Assembly: GCA_003132205.1 (NCBI GenBank)
Contig: PKWY01000027.1
Coordinates: forward strand, 92,507 to 134,665
Length of the DNA: 42,159 nt
Source: Acidimicrobiaceae bacterium
Lineage (GTDB): Bacteria > Actinomycetota > Acidimicrobiia > Acidimicrobiales > RAAP-2
Reading direction: 5' to 3'
A program made the translations under genes and the position numbers. The notes under the pieces were generated by a model. The model was not told where the DNA came from. It saw only the letters and a list, made by a program, of their open reading frames with translations, and searched no databases. The stretch's first letter is position 1. The number at the start of each line of letters is the position of its first letter. Below are positions 1 through 8,421 of the stretch, piece after piece.

Positions 1-60
1 CGCTCGGTGCGCTCAGGACGGTCGCCGAAGCTGCGTCGCTCGGTGCGCTCAGGACGGTCG
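1..60 (-). repeat. 36-bp-period tandem repeat in the helicase tail
   Basis: The 24 bases at 1-24 are repeated exactly at 37-60, giving a 36-bp (12-codon) period. In the helicase frame each unit contains DRPERTER, and the units are joined by RSFG. The array may continue beyond the window edge. Confidence 0.8.
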
Positions 61-1301
61 CGACGCTCGAAGTTGCGAGGTCCACGTTCACGGTCACGAG
101 GCGCCGAACGCTCGGAGCGGCCCTTGCCCCCACGGTCGTCAAGTCGCTCGGCGGCGACGGCGTCGTCGACGGCACCCAGTCGAATTGCCGGGGCGTCCTC
201 GCGGGTCTCGATCGAGATCGGAACTCCGAGAGCCTTCTGCAGTCGCTTGACCTGGCCAATGACGTCCTCGCCAACGAGCGAGATCACTGCGCCGGTGGCA
301 CCGGCGCGACCGGTACGGCCCGAACGGTGCAAATAGTCGGTCGCCTGCGCCGGCGGGTCGTAGTGGACAACAACGGGCAAGAGATCGATGTGGATGCCAC
401 GCGCGGCGACGTCGGTGGCGACGAGGACGCGGATCTGGCCGCTCTTGACGCTGCGAAGCGCGCGTTCGCGCTGGGCCTGAGTGCGGTCACCGTGGAGCGG
501 TACGGCCGAAATGCCGCGCTCTTCGAGCTGACGGGCGAGGCGGTCGGCACCGTGCTTGGTGCGGGTGAAGATGATCGCACGGTCGTACTCTTCGATGATG
601 TCGGCGGCGAACTGGGGGCGCTGGTCGCGAGGGACGCGCCAGAAGTAGTGGTCGACGTCGTTCGGAGCCTCTTCGCCGACAACGTCGTGGATCACGGCGT
701 CGTTGGTGAATTCGCGCACGAGTGACTTGACGTCGGGGCCCATGGTCGCCGAGAAGAGCATGACGTGGCGGTTTTGCGGCGTCGCGCCGATGATGCGGCG
801 AACGGAGGGCAAGAAGCCCATGTCGGCCATACGGTCAGCTTCGTCAACGACGACAGTCGTGATCGAAGAGAGGTCGAGGGCGCCCTGTTCGAGCATGTCC
901 TCGAGGCGTCCGGGGCACGCGACGACGACGTCGACGCCGAAGTTCAGGGCCTTGCGCGCCACATTGTACGACGTTCCGCCGTAGATGCAGATGACGCGAC
1001 GGCCGTGGTCGTCGGTCAGGTTCGCGAGTTCCTTTTGAACCTGGGCCGCGAGTTCGCGAGTCGGCACCAGCACGAGGCCGAGCGGCTTGCGAGGACGGGC
1101 CTTACCAAGACGCGCCATGAGCGGAAGACCGAAAGCGAGGGTCTTTCCGGAGCCGGTGACGGCTTTTCCGACAACGTCGCGGCCGGCGAGAGCGTCGGGA
1201 AGTGCCGCCTCTTGGATGGGGAAGGCCTCAGTAATTCCGCGAGCACTAAGACGCTCGACGAGGTTGGTGGGCACGCCGAGGTCGGCAAAGGACATGGACA
1301 T
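1..1301 (-). CDS. DEAD-box ATP-dependent RNA helicase (3' end outside window)
   Basis: This gene encodes an RNA-unwinding ATPase of the DEAD-box family, likely acting in ribosome assembly or mRNA turnover. Read on the minus strand it shows, in order: Q-motif Gln near residue 30, Walker A AVTGSGKT near 47-54, PTREL, PGR, the VDEAD box near 152, SAT near 184, ARGIHID, and motif VI HRSGRTGRAG near 326-335, so both RecA-like domains are complete. About 433 residues are visible and no stop codon is reached. The C-terminal tail from about residue 385 is very rich in Arg, Asp and Glu and begins a 12-residue repeat containing DRPERTER. Tails of this kind usually bind RNA. An AGGAG lies 4 bp before the ATG at 1301 and 10 bp before a second in-frame ATG at 1295, so either may be the start. 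The exact paralogue (RhlE, CsdA or another) cannot be decided. Confidence 0.93.
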   Translation of the reverse strand, partial: MSMSFADLGVPTNLVERLSARGITEAFPIQEAALPDALAGRDVVGKAVTGSGKTLAFGLPLMARLGKARPRKPLGLVLVPTRELAAQVQKELANLTDDHGRRVICIYGGTSYNVARKALNFGVDVVVACPGRLEDMLEQGALDLSSITTVVVDEADRMADMGFLPSVRRIIGATPQNRHVMLFSATMGPDVKSLVREFTNDAVIHDVVGEEAPNDVDHYFWRVPRDQRPQFAADIIEEYDRAIIFTRTKHGADRLARQLEERGISAVPLHGDRTQAQRERALRSVKSGQIRVLVATDVAARGIHIDLLPVVVHYDPPAQATDYLHRSGRTGRAGATGAVISLVGEDVIGQVKRLQKALGVPISIETREDAPAIRLGAVDDAVAAERLDDRGGKGRSERSAPRDRERGPRNFERRDRPERTERRSFGDRPERTE

Positions 1302-1435
1302 ATAACTCCTACAAGTTGAGATGAGCCCAACTCGATATGTCACAGTCGAATCGGCTCCACCGCGAAGTGCGGCAAAACAGCGTTTCCCACGCTAGCAGAT
1401 GCCAGAAGCGAATGCCACTATTCTTTTGAAAACGC

Positions 1436-1518
1436 TGGTGCGGGCGGAGGGACTCGAACCCACACTCCGAAGAACTGGTACCTAAAACCAGCGCGTCTGC
1501 CAATTCCGCCACGCCCGC
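1436..1518 (-). tRNA. tRNA-Leu(UAG)
   Basis: Reading the minus strand gives the acceptor stem GCGGGCG paired with CGCCCGC, discriminator A and an encoded CCA end. The anticodon stem CTGGT/ACCAG encloses loop TTTAGGT with anticodon TAG. A long variable arm is present, as expected of a class II leucine tRNA, and the T arm contains GGTTCGAGTCC. Length is 83 nt with CCA. A TAGAGT hexamer at 1534-1529 lies 10 bp upstream and may be its -10 box. Confidence 0.96.
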
Positions 1519-1528
1519 AAGAGTCTCC

Positions 1529-1534
1529 ACTCTA
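1529..1534 (-). promoter_or_regulatory. Possible -10 box of tRNA-Leu
   Basis: TAGAGT on the minus strand ends 10 bp before the mature 5' end, a normal distance for a tRNA promoter. No convincing -35 is seen at the right distance, so support is weak. Confidence 0.35.
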
Positions 1535-1568
1535 TTGCGTTGAGCGAGGGGATCGCATCCCCACACGG

Positions 1569-1574
1569 TAGATT
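1569..1574 (+). promoter_or_regulatory. Leaderless-type -10 box of clpP
   Basis: TAGATT is followed by six bases (ggacca) and then the ATG of clpP. There is no Shine-Dalgarno sequence before that ATG. The same TAnnnT-N6-start arrangement precedes at least five other genes in this window. Confidence 0.5.
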
Positions 1575-1580
1575 GGACCA

Positions 1581-2168
1581 ATGATTAACTCCTCAATGGC
1601 CGATGGTTTCGGCGCAAATGACCTGAATCAGCGACTACTGCGTGAACGCATCGTCTTCTTGGGTTCGCAGGTCGACCAAAACACGGCGAATCGTATTTGC
1701 GCCGAGCTCCTGCTCCTTGAAGCCGAGGACCGCGACAAGGACATCAGCCTCTACATCAACTCTCCCGGTGGTTCGGTGACCGACGGGCTCGCGATCTACG
1801 ACACGATGCAATACGTGAACTGCGACATCCGCACGATCTGCGTCGGCATGGCCGCGTCCATGGGTCAGTTCCTGCTGTGCGCCGGGTCCCCGGGCAAGCG
1901 TTTCTCCCTGCCCCACAGTCGCATCCTGATGCACCAGCCTTCCATGGGCGGGATGCAGGGTCAGGCGTCGGACATCGCCATTCAGGCCGAGCAGATTGTG
2001 TACATGAAGTCGATGCTCGCCGAGCGAATCGCGTTCCACACGGGTCAGCCGATCGAGCGCATCGAAGCCGACTCGGACCGGGACCGTTGGTTCACCGCCA
2101 AAGAAGCACTCGACTACGGATTTATCGACGCAGTGATTGATCGTTCGGCCCTTCGTCAAGGGGTTTAG
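1581..2168 (+). CDS. clpP: ATP-dependent Clp protease proteolytic subunit ClpP
   Basis: ClpP is the serine peptidase barrel of the Clp protease; it degrades proteins unfolded by a ClpX or ClpC partner in the cytoplasm. The 195-residue length fits the family. The oxyanion region SPGGSV is at 61-66, the nucleophile Ser93 lies in GMAASMGQ, and the catalytic His118 lies in ILMHQP. A conserved DSDRDRWFTAKEALDYGFID segment follows near the C-terminus. No tig or clpX neighbour is present, although these often accompany clpP. Instead the stop codon shares one base with the GTG start of the polysaccharide-export permease (TAGTG at 2166-2170). The start has no Shine-Dalgarno sequence and is probably read from a leaderless mRNA; an ATG at 1596 is an alternative start. 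Confidence 0.96.
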   Translation: MINSSMADGFGANDLNQRLLRERIVFLGSQVDQNTANRICAELLLLEAEDRDKDISLYINSPGGSVTDGLAIYDTMQYVNCDIRTICVGMAASMGQFLLCAGSPGKRFSLPHSRILMHQPSMGGMQGQASDIAIQAEQIVYMKSMLAERIAFHTGQPIERIEADSDRDRWFTAKEALDYGFIDAVIDRSALRQGV

Positions 2169-3106
2169 TGAACGAGGCCACATCGGCGGGGGTCCAAAGA
2201 CGGTCTCTTGACGATGCACCGGTACGCGTAGTCAGCGCGCGCGCGAATCTGCGCACGCGTTTACGCAACCTCTGGTCACGCCGCGAGCTGCTCACGAGTC
2301 TTGTTTCGTCCGATATTCGAATCAAGTACAAGAATTCGGCACTCGGAATCTTCTGGTCGATGTTGTCGCCGGCGCTCACGCTCGGCATCTACGACCTCGT
2401 CTTCTCGGTCATCACCAAGAACGGATATCCGAACTTTGCCCTGTACCTGTTCTCCGGCCTGGTGGTGTGGAACATGTTCCAGAACGCCGTGAACATGGCG
2501 ACCGGCGTGATTGTCGACCGGGCCGGTCTCGTCAAGAAGGTGTCGTTTCCCAGGGAGATTCTCGCCTTGGCCAATGTCGGCGCGGCCGTGGTGTACTTCG
2601 CGATTCAGCTTTGCGTCTTGTGCCTGTTCATGCTGGCACTCGGGCGCTCACCGGCCTGGAGCTTTCTCTGGATTCTACCGATCTCGTTCGTCACGCTGTA
2701 TCTCTTGACGGCGTCAGTCGCCATCGTGATGTCGGCGGTGACGGTGTACCTGCGCGACATGAGACACCTGATGGAGGTGCTGTTGCAACTGTGGTTCTGG
2801 TTGTCGCCCGTCGTCTATTCGTACCAAAATACCATCGCGCTGCGCCTTCATGACCACGGCGTCACTTGGGTCTATTTCTTGAATCCGGTCACGCTGATCA
2901 TTATCACCTTCCAGAGAATCTTCTACGTGAAGACGACCGTGCTCTCAACGGTCGCCCCGCATCCGCCCCTACAGATTCTTCCGACGTGGACCATGTCGAC
3001 GTTCTTCTACGCGAATGCTTCACTTCTCGCGCTGGTGGTCGTGGTCTTCCTTGGGTCATTGATGATCTTCGGTCGCCTCGAAGGAAACTTCGAGTCGGAG
3101 CTGTAA
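2168..3106 (+). CDS. ABC-2 polysaccharide export permease (Wzm/TagG type)
   Basis: This is a 312-residue membrane protein of the ABC-2 polysaccharide exporter family, which forms the channel that moves lipid-linked glycans across the cytoplasmic membrane. A basic N-terminal segment leads to RRELLTSLVSSDIRIKYKNSALGIFWSML, typical of this family, followed by about six hydrophobic segments (for example near 65-85, 95-125, 140-165, 170-195, 205-225 and 275-300). The GTG start at 2168 overlaps the clpP stop by one base. Its own TAA overlaps the ATG of the ATPase gene (TAATG). The exported glycan cannot be inferred, since no glycosyltransferase lies nearby. Confidence 0.9.
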   Translation: MNEATSAGVQRRSLDDAPVRVVSARANLRTRLRNLWSRRELLTSLVSSDIRIKYKNSALGIFWSMLSPALTLGIYDLVFSVITKNGYPNFALYLFSGLVVWNMFQNAVNMATGVIVDRAGLVKKVSFPREILALANVGAAVVYFAIQLCVLCLFMLALGRSPAWSFLWILPISFVTLYLLTASVAIVMSAVTVYLRDMRHLMEVLLQLWFWLSPVVYSYQNTIALRLHDHGVTWVYFLNPVTLIIITFQRIFYVKTTVLSTVAPHPPLQILPTWTMSTFFYANASLLALVVVVFLGSLMIFGRLEGNFESEL

Positions 3107-4254
3107 TGACCACCGTTATCGACGTCGAAAACATCTCCAAGCAGTTCAAGATCCATCACGAGCGCAACCAGTCACTGAAGGAGCGCCTGCTGCACCCGAA
3201 GTCGGGCTCGACCGAGATCTTCAACGCGCTCTCGGACATCAGCTTCCAGGTGTCGGCCAACGAGACCGTCGGGATCCTGGGCCACAACGGTTCGGGCAAG
3301 TCAACGCTGCTCAAGTGCATCTGCGGAGTGCTGCAGCCGACGACCGGCCAGATTCGCCTTCGCGGGAGTTTGGCGGCGTTGCTCGAACTCGGCGCCGGCT
3401 TTCAGACTGAACTGTCGGGTCGTGACAACGTGTACCTCTACGGCGCGATGCTCGGCCTTTCGAAGAGGAATGTCGACGCGATCTTCGACGACATCGTGGC
3501 GTTCAGCGAGATCGAACAGTTCATCGACACCCAGGTCAAGTTCTATTCGAGCGGCATGTACGTGCGCCTGGCCTTCGCCGTCGCCGTCAACGTTGATCCG
3601 GACATCTTGGTGGTGGACGAGGTCTTGGCCGTTGGCGATGAGCGATTTCAGGCCAAGTGCATCGACCGGATTCGAACGTTCCAGGAAGAAGGCCGCTCGA
3701 TTCTTCTCGTCACCCACCAGGCCGATCAGGTGCGCGCGCTCTGCGACCGGGCGATTGTGCTCGATGGAGGGCTGATGGTCGCGAACGGACCGGTCCAGGA
3801 GTCGCTGCGGATCTTCCGCGAGCACCTCTTGGAAGACGCGGTCGAACTCGACCGTACCGGCGCGCGGGCCGAGATCAGCATCGATTCGGTGACGACACCC
3901 TCTGGCTCCTTCGACGTGAAGAGCGGCGCGGGTATCCATTTCGACGTGCAAATGACCTCGCACGCCGCCTACAGCGGGAACTTCATGATGGAGATCTTCA
4001 CGAGAGGCGGTCTCCTGGTGAGTCGAAGCGATGCCCAGGGCTCGCCCGTGAACCTGAAGCCCGGCCTCAACAGCGTGGGTGTCGACCTGCCCCAGATCCC
4101 CCTGCTGGACGGGGTCTACGACGTCAACGTGGGAATCGTCGATCGTCACGGCACTGTCATGGCGTGGCGCGAGCAGGCGGCTTCGATCCAGGTGGCCTAT
4201 TCGGGGCGCGAAGGCGGCATCGTCGAGCTGGGCGCTTCGATCACTCAGCAGTAA
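3106..4254 (+). CDS. ABC polysaccharide export ATPase with Wzt-like C-terminal domain
   Basis: This is the nucleotide-binding subunit partnering the Wzm-like permease. The N-terminal ATPase domain has Walker A GHNGSGKST near 59-67, signature YSSGM near 148-152, Walker B ILVVDEVLAVGD, and the switch His in VTHQ. The last 130 or so residues form a beta-rich extension resembling the Wzt C-terminal glycan-recognition domain, which selects the finished polymer in O-antigen exporters. The start at 3106 is chosen because it gives MTTVIDVENISKQF, a normal ATPase N-terminus, and overlaps the permease stop. A longer in-frame reading from 2866 lies inside the permease gene and is not supported. The last 14 bases overlap the convergent HAD gene. 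Confidence 0.92.
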   Translation: MTTVIDVENISKQFKIHHERNQSLKERLLHPKSGSTEIFNALSDISFQVSANETVGILGHNGSGKSTLLKCICGVLQPTTGQIRLRGSLAALLELGAGFQTELSGRDNVYLYGAMLGLSKRNVDAIFDDIVAFSEIEQFIDTQVKFYSSGMYVRLAFAVAVNVDPDILVVDEVLAVGDERFQAKCIDRIRTFQEEGRSILLVTHQADQVRALCDRAIVLDGGLMVANGPVQESLRIFREHLLEDAVELDRTGARAEISIDSVTTPSGSFDVKSGAGIHFDVQMTSHAAYSGNFMMEIFTRGGLLVSRSDAQGSPVNLKPGLNSVGVDLPQIPLLDGVYDVNVGIVDRHGTVMAWREQAASIQVAYSGREGGIVELGASITQQ

Positions 4255-4936
4255 CGGCCGCGTGCGCTTCCGCCCGTTTCAGACGGGGGAACCTGCGAAG
4301 TGCCCCGAACACTCCGAGCTTTCCCGCGTCGAAGGGATACGTGGCGCCGCCGAGCATGCGGCGATCCCCGCGCGAGTTGCCGTAGGCGTAGATCACGGGG
4401 TCCGACGGGTAGCCGCGCAGTTCAATCCACTCGCTGAGACGGCGCATCTTCTCCCGACCACGGCAGTTCTTGCCCAGGAAGCTTCCGCTCAACTTCGAGC
4501 GGGCGTCGACCGCGAGGCGGGTGCCGAGTCCTCGGGTGGCGCGCAGAGCCTCGGTGATGACGTCCACGTAGATCTGCGGCGACGCCGAAACTATGACGAT
4601 GTCGTGACCCTGCTCGCGGTGCCATTCGAGGCGAGCGAGGACCTTCGGGCGGCCCTGGTGATCGAGGTGTTCAAGCGCGAACGCGCGCGAGGCCACGGTC
4701 ACTTCTGCCAGGTCCCGGCCCACGAGGAGCTTGTGGAAAAGGCGCTCTTTGGCGCTGTCGGCCCACCTGCCGCTTCGTATGGCGCCGATCGTGAGAGGAA
4801 TCATGAGGGGAAGCGCCGCGCGAAAGACCTCGCGCGATCCGGCGATGTAACGAAGCCAGGGAAAGACGCTGCTACCTTCGGTCAACGTGCCGTCCAGATC
4901 GAAGGCGGCGACAACGGGGGGGTTGGGTGCGTTCAC
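4241..4936 (-). CDS. HAD-superfamily subclass IB hydrolase (phosphatase)
   Basis: This 231-residue protein is a HAD phosphatase of the IB/SerB-like group. Motif I FDLDGTLT gives nucleophile Asp13 and acid/base Asp15. Motif II is VSASPQ, motif III Lys lies before SGSFLGKNCRGREK, and motif IV is GNSRGDRRML, where most relatives have GDSxxD. Hydrophobic residues between 30 and 55 belong to the cap. Such proteins act on phosphoserine or small phospholipid-type substrates; the true substrate is unknown. It starts with GTG, has no clear Shine-Dalgarno sequence, and its 3' end overlaps the convergent export ATPase gene by 14 bp. Confidence 0.85.
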   Translation of the reverse strand: MNAPNPPVVAAFDLDGTLTEGSSVFPWLRYIAGSREVFRAALPLMIPLTIGAIRSGRWADSAKERLFHKLLVGRDLAEVTVASRAFALEHLDHQGRPKVLARLEWHREQGHDIVIVSASPQIYVDVITEALRATRGLGTRLAVDARSKLSGSFLGKNCRGREKMRRLSEWIELRGYPSDPVIYAYGNSRGDRRMLGGATYPFDAGKLGVFGALRRFPRLKRAEAHAAVTAE

Positions 4937-4986
4937 CCTTCTAGTTTCACAGGCTTTGGGATAGCCACGGGCCTAATATCTACAAA

Positions 4987-5002
4987 GCAAATAGAGATTT
5001 GC
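4987..5002 (+). promoter_or_regulatory. Perfect palindrome GCAAAT-AGAG-ATTTGC upstream of the peroxiredoxin
   Basis: Six-base arms are separated by four bases. A -35-like TTGCAA (4999-5004) overlaps the right arm, and a -10-like TAAAGT lies at 5024-5029 with a 19-bp gap. This is the geometry of an operator that blocks RNA polymerase. The regulator is unknown. Confidence 0.45.
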
Positions 5003-5078
5003 AACAATTGAGTTCCGTGGGGCTAAAGTGTTGAAGTTCAGTCAAGGGACTGACATCTTGCACTCAAGGAGCAAACAC

Positions 5079-5714
5079 ATGGCGATTCGCCTTGGTGACG
5101 TGGCCCCGGACTTCACCGCCGAGACCACTGAAGGAACAATCAATTTTTATGAATGGCTTGGCGATAGTTGGGGCATCCTCTTTTCGCACCCCAAGGACTT
5201 CACGCCGGTGTGCACGACGGAACTTGGGGCCTTCGCCGCTCGCAAGTCCGACTTCGACAAGCGCAACACCAAGATCATTGGCGTGTCGGTGGACGATGTC
5301 GCTTCGCACAACAAGTGGAAGGATGACATCGCCGAGACCCAGGGGACCGCTCTCAACTTCCCAATTATCGGTGACGAGGAGCGCAAGGTCGCTGGCCTCT
5401 ACGACATGATCCACCCGAACGCCAACGACACTTTGACGGTTCGCAGCGTGTTCATCATCGGGCCGGACAAGAAGGTCAAGCTGACGCTGACCTACCCGGC
5501 TTCGACCGGCCGCAACATCGACGAAGTGATTCGCGTGCTCGACTCCCTGCAGCTCACCGCGAACTACCAGGTTGCGACTCCGGTCAACTGGACCGACGGC
5601 GGCGACGTCATCATCGTCAACTCGGTGAGCGACGAAGAGGCCAAGACGAAGTTCCCCAAGGGCTTCAAGAAGCTGAAGGACTACCTGCGCGTCACGCCGC
5701 AGCCCAACAAGTAA
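5079..5714 (+). CDS. 1-Cys peroxiredoxin (Prx6 family)
   Basis: This is a thiol peroxidase that reduces hydrogen peroxide and organic peroxides in the cytoplasm. The protein has 211 residues, starting MAIRLGDVAPDF. The peroxidatic Cys45 lies in DFTPVCTTELG, and no other cysteine is present, so this is a 1-Cys enzyme needing an outside reductant. The extended C-terminal domain (about 150-211, with VATPVNWTDGGDVIIV) is typical of the Prx6 group. The start at 5079 is fixed by AAGGAG seven bases upstream; a reading from 5028 adds 17 residues not seen in the family. The transcript is monocistronic, with a strong hairpin after the stop. A palindrome at 4987-5002 suggests stress-dependent control. 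Confidence 0.95.
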   Translation: MAIRLGDVAPDFTAETTEGTINFYEWLGDSWGILFSHPKDFTPVCTTELGAFAARKSDFDKRNTKIIGVSVDDVASHNKWKDDIAETQGTALNFPIIGDEERKVAGLYDMIHPNANDTLTVRSVFIIGPDKKVKLTLTYPASTGRNIDEVIRVLDSLQLTANYQVATPVNWTDGGDVIIVNSVSDEEAKTKFPKGFKKLKDYLRVTPQPNK

Positions 5715-5730
5715 TAGCCAGGATTTCCCG

Positions 5731-5768
5731 CGGAGCGGCCACCTTCGGGTGGCCGCTCCGTTGCGTTT
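5731..5768 (+). terminator. Intrinsic-terminator-like hairpin after the peroxiredoxin
   Basis: A perfect 13-bp stem (CGGAGCGGCCACC at 5731-5743 with its complement at 5748-5760) is closed by a TTCG tetraloop and followed by TTGCGTTT. The stem is very stable, but the T-run is interrupted. Confidence 0.8.
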
Positions 5769-5801
5769 AGCCCCTAAAGTGAGGTTGAACGAGGAGACAT
5801 C

Positions 5802-6644
5802 ATGGCTGGTCCCATAACTTTTACGTACGCGAATCAAACGGTCAATCGATTGGGTTACGGTGCCATGCGCATCACCGGCGACGGGATCTGGGGATATCCG
5901 AAGGACCGCGGAGAGGCGCTCGCGGTGTTGCGTCGAGCGGTTGAGCTCGGAGTTGATTTCATTGATACCGCCGACTCGTACGGGCCGTACGTCTCCGAGG
6001 AGCTGATCGCGGAGGCCCTTCACCCGTACGGCAACGTGAAGGTCGCCACCAAGGCCGGCCTGTTGCGCACCGGACCGAATGTCTGGGTCGCGTGCGGCCG
6101 GCCGGACTACCTTCGCCAAGAGTGTGAGATGTCACTTCGCCGGTTGGGTCAGGAGTCGCTCGACCTCTTTCAGTTGCACCGCATTGACTCGAACGTGGTG
6201 GCGGTTGAGCAGTTCGAACTGCTTCGAGATCTGCTCAACGAAGGAAAGGTCCAGGCAGTCGGGCTCTCAAATGTGACCGTCGAGCAGATTGAGGCCGCTC
6301 GCGAGGTCGTGCCCATCGCGACCGTGCAGAACCTGTACAACGCGACCAATCGCCAGAGCGAGGACGTCCTCAACTACTGCGAGGCCGAAAGTATCGGTTT
6401 CATCCCGTGGTTCCCCGTCGCCTCGGGCACCTTGGCACGCAGCGGTGGGCAACTCGACGACTTAGCGAAGGAGAACCACGTGACGGTCGCCCAGCTCTCG
6501 CTCGCGTGGCTGCTTCGCCGGTCGCCCGTCATGATGCCCATTCCGGGGACTTCGAAGGTTGCCCACCTGGAGGAGAACTGTGGCGCCGCAAACGTGGTGC
6601 TCGACGACGAGACGTTTCGCGCGATCGACCTCCTCGCTGGTTAG
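5802..6644 (+). CDS. Aldo/keto reductase
   Basis: This is a 280-residue NADPH-dependent oxidoreductase with the TIM-barrel aldo/keto reductase fold. The catalytic set is visible: Asp and Tyr in [11 protein letters not shown], Lys in VATKAG, and His in FQLHRID. The phosphate-binding [13 protein letters not shown] segment near the C-terminus binds the NADPH 2'-phosphate. The sequence fits the small oxidoreductases related to YajO/Tas rather than the long aldose reductases. A good GAGGAG lies six bases before the ATG. It meets the acyl-CoA synthetase gene tail to tail with a 2-bp gap. The substrate cannot be inferred. Confidence 0.93.
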   Translation: MAGPITFTYANQTVNRLGYGAMRITGDGIWGYPKDRGEALAVLRRAVELGVDFIDTADSYGPYVSEELIAEALHPYGNVKVATKAGLLRTGPNVWVACGRPDYLRQECEMSLRRLGQESLDLFQLHRIDSNVVAVEQFELLRDLLNEGKVQAVGLSNVTVEQIEAAREVVPIATVQNLYNATNRQSEDVLNYCEAESIGFIPWFPVASGTLARSGGQLDDLAKENHVTVAQLSLAWLLRRSPVMMPIPGTSKVAHLEENCGAANVVLDDETFRAIDLLAG

Positions 6645-6646
6645 TC

Positions 6647-8410
6647 CTACAGCTGCATCTGCTCTTCGATCGAGTCTCGGAGCTCTCGCTTGAGCACCTT
6701 GCCCTGCGGATTGCGGGGTAGGGCCAGGGTTCGAAAGAAGATCCGTGTGGGGACTTCGAATCGGGCCAGGCGCTGAGCGACGTGACGGGAGATCTCCTCA
6801 GCTTCGATGACGCGGCCCGGTCGAAGGACAATGACGGCAGCGACCTCTTCGCCCAAGATGGGGTGGGGGACGCCGACCACCGCGCAGTCGGCGACGTCGG
6901 GGTGTTCGAAGATCGCGGCCTCGACTATCACCGAGTACACGTTCTCGCCGCCGCGGATGATCATGTCCTTCGCTCGGTCGACGATGTAGATGAAGCCCTC
7001 GTCATCGATGCGCGCGATGTCACCCGTGTGTAGCCAGCCCTTCGAGAACGATTGGGCGGTGGCCTCGGGCTTGTGCCAGTACCCGCGGACGACGTTGGGT
7101 CCCTTTATCCAAAGCTCGCCGACCACGCCGGGCCCCTTCGCCAGGTCCGGCGTGGGTTCGCCGCCTTCGAACTCCTCGGGGACAACGGCGACCTCGCAGA
7201 CCGGCAGCGCCGTCCCCACGCTGTCGGGCCTGGCGACGTAGTCGGGTCCCGCGTTGAGGCACACCGCGGCGGACGTTTCCGTGAGCCCGTATCCGTTGCC
7301 GGGTTGGCCAACGGGAAAGGCCGCTTGAATGCGCTTGACCAACTCGGGAGGTGCTGGGGCGCCGCCATAGGAGACCGAGCGAATGCTTGAAGTGTCGAAC
7401 TTTTTGAAGTCGGGATGGTCGAGGATCTGCATGGCGATCGTGGGAACTCCGCCAATCATGGTGAGCCGCTCCGCTTCAATCAACGCCAACGCCTTGCCAG
7501 CGTCAAAGTGGTGCATCATGACCATCTTTCCGCCCGACGCGGTGTTGACGACCATGACGGCGAGACAGCCCGTGGCGTGAAAGAGCGGCACATTCAAGAG
7601 ACCAGCGTTCTGGATGCTCTCTCCCTCAAGGTCGACGTTACCGGTGCCGAAGCGGAGCGCCGCGCGCTGACCAATGAAGAAGAGACCCATCAAATTGGTC
7701 AACGCGTTGCGGTGCGAACCCACGGCGCCTTTTGGCTTACCCGTGGTTCCAGACGTGTAGAACATCGTGGCATCATCGTCAGGCTCGAGGCCGACCTCGG
7801 GTGGCGTCGCCGCCGGGTCCACCGTGGCGAGGAAATCCTCGAAAGCAATCAACTGGATCCTCGAGTGGGTCCTGTCGATGTGCGCGCGCCGCGTGGGGTC
7901 GTCACTGATGACGACGATTGTCCTCAACTCGGGCAGGTGGTCCAACTGCTTCGCGAGTCTCTCCAGACGCTCTTCGTCGATGAAGAGGATTGATGAACCG
8001 GAGTCGGTGAGGCCGTAGGCCAACTCCTCGCTCGTCCACCAGGCGTTGAGTGGAACTACGACCGCGCCGGTGACCATGGCGCCCCAGAATGCGAAGACCC
8101 ATTGGGGCAGGTTGCGCGAGGCAATCGCCACGCGGTCGCCCTTGACGACGCCTGCGTCGATCAGACGATGCGCGAGGGTCGATGCGATTCGGTAGTGCTC
8201 ATCGAATGTGAAGCGCTGCTCTTCGTAGACCAAGAAGTCTCGATTGGCGTGGTTGAGCGACATATCGAGAACCTGTCGCAGATTCGCTGGTGCGTTCTTC
8301 CAGACCGACATTTCGATGCCGTTGACGGTTGTGCGCTCGGTCTCGAACATCTGGCCCGGCGCGGTCATCTGCGCGGTCGCTTCGACGAGGGAGAGAGGAG
8401 ATTCGCTCAT
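6647..8410 (-). CDS. Acyl-CoA synthetase / long-chain fatty acid-CoA ligase
   Basis: This 587-residue enzyme of the adenylate-forming superfamily activates a carboxylic acid to acyl-AMP and then acyl-CoA. The AMP-binding core motif YTSGTTGKPKG, the GYGLTETSA motif, the TGDIARIDDEGFIYIVDR hinge region, RGGENVYS and the C-terminal catalytic Lys in PQGKVLKREL are all present. The overall form is that of actinobacterial class I acyl-CoA synthetases acting on medium or long chains. It lies 11 bp downstream of the oligoribonuclease gene on the same strand, so the two are probably co-transcribed, although no functional link is obvious. Confidence 0.93.
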   Translation of the reverse strand: MSESPLSLVEATAQMTAPGQMFETERTTVNGIEMSVWKNAPANLRQVLDMSLNHANRDFLVYEEQRFTFDEHYRIASTLAHRLIDAGVVKGDRVAIASRNLPQWVFAFWGAMVTGAVVVPLNAWWTSEELAYGLTDSGSSILFIDEERLERLAKQLDHLPELRTIVVISDDPTRRAHIDRTHSRIQLIAFEDFLATVDPAATPPEVGLEPDDDATMFYTSGTTGKPKGAVGSHRNALTNLMGLFFIGQRAALRFGTGNVDLEGESIQNAGLLNVPLFHATGCLAVMVVNTASGGKMVMMHHFDAGKALALIEAERLTMIGGVPTIAMQILDHPDFKKFDTSSIRSVSYGGAPAPPELVKRIQAAFPVGQPGNGYGLTETSAAVCLNAGPDYVARPDSVGTALPVCEVAVVPEEFEGGEPTPDLAKGPGVVGELWIKGPNVVRGYWHKPEATAQSFSKGWLHTGDIARIDDEGFIYIVDRAKDMIIRGGENVYSVIVEAAIFEHPDVADCAVVGVPHPILGEEVAAVIVLRPGRVIEAEEISRHVAQRLARFEVPTRIFFRTLALPRNPQGKVLKRELRDSIEEQMQL

Positions 8411-8421
8411 GCCGTGTGGTG

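Noticed and set aside
1309..1581. Minus-strand open frame of 90 codons
   Set aside because: It reads through tRNA-Leu and has no protein features outside it.
2866..3105. N-terminal extension of the export ATPase
   Set aside because: It lies inside the permease gene in another frame; the ATPase family N-terminus begins at 3106 with a stop/start overlap.
5064..6119. Minus-strand open frame of 351 codons
   Set aside because: It is antisense to the peroxiredoxin and aldo/keto reductase genes, crosses a strong terminator, and has no domain.
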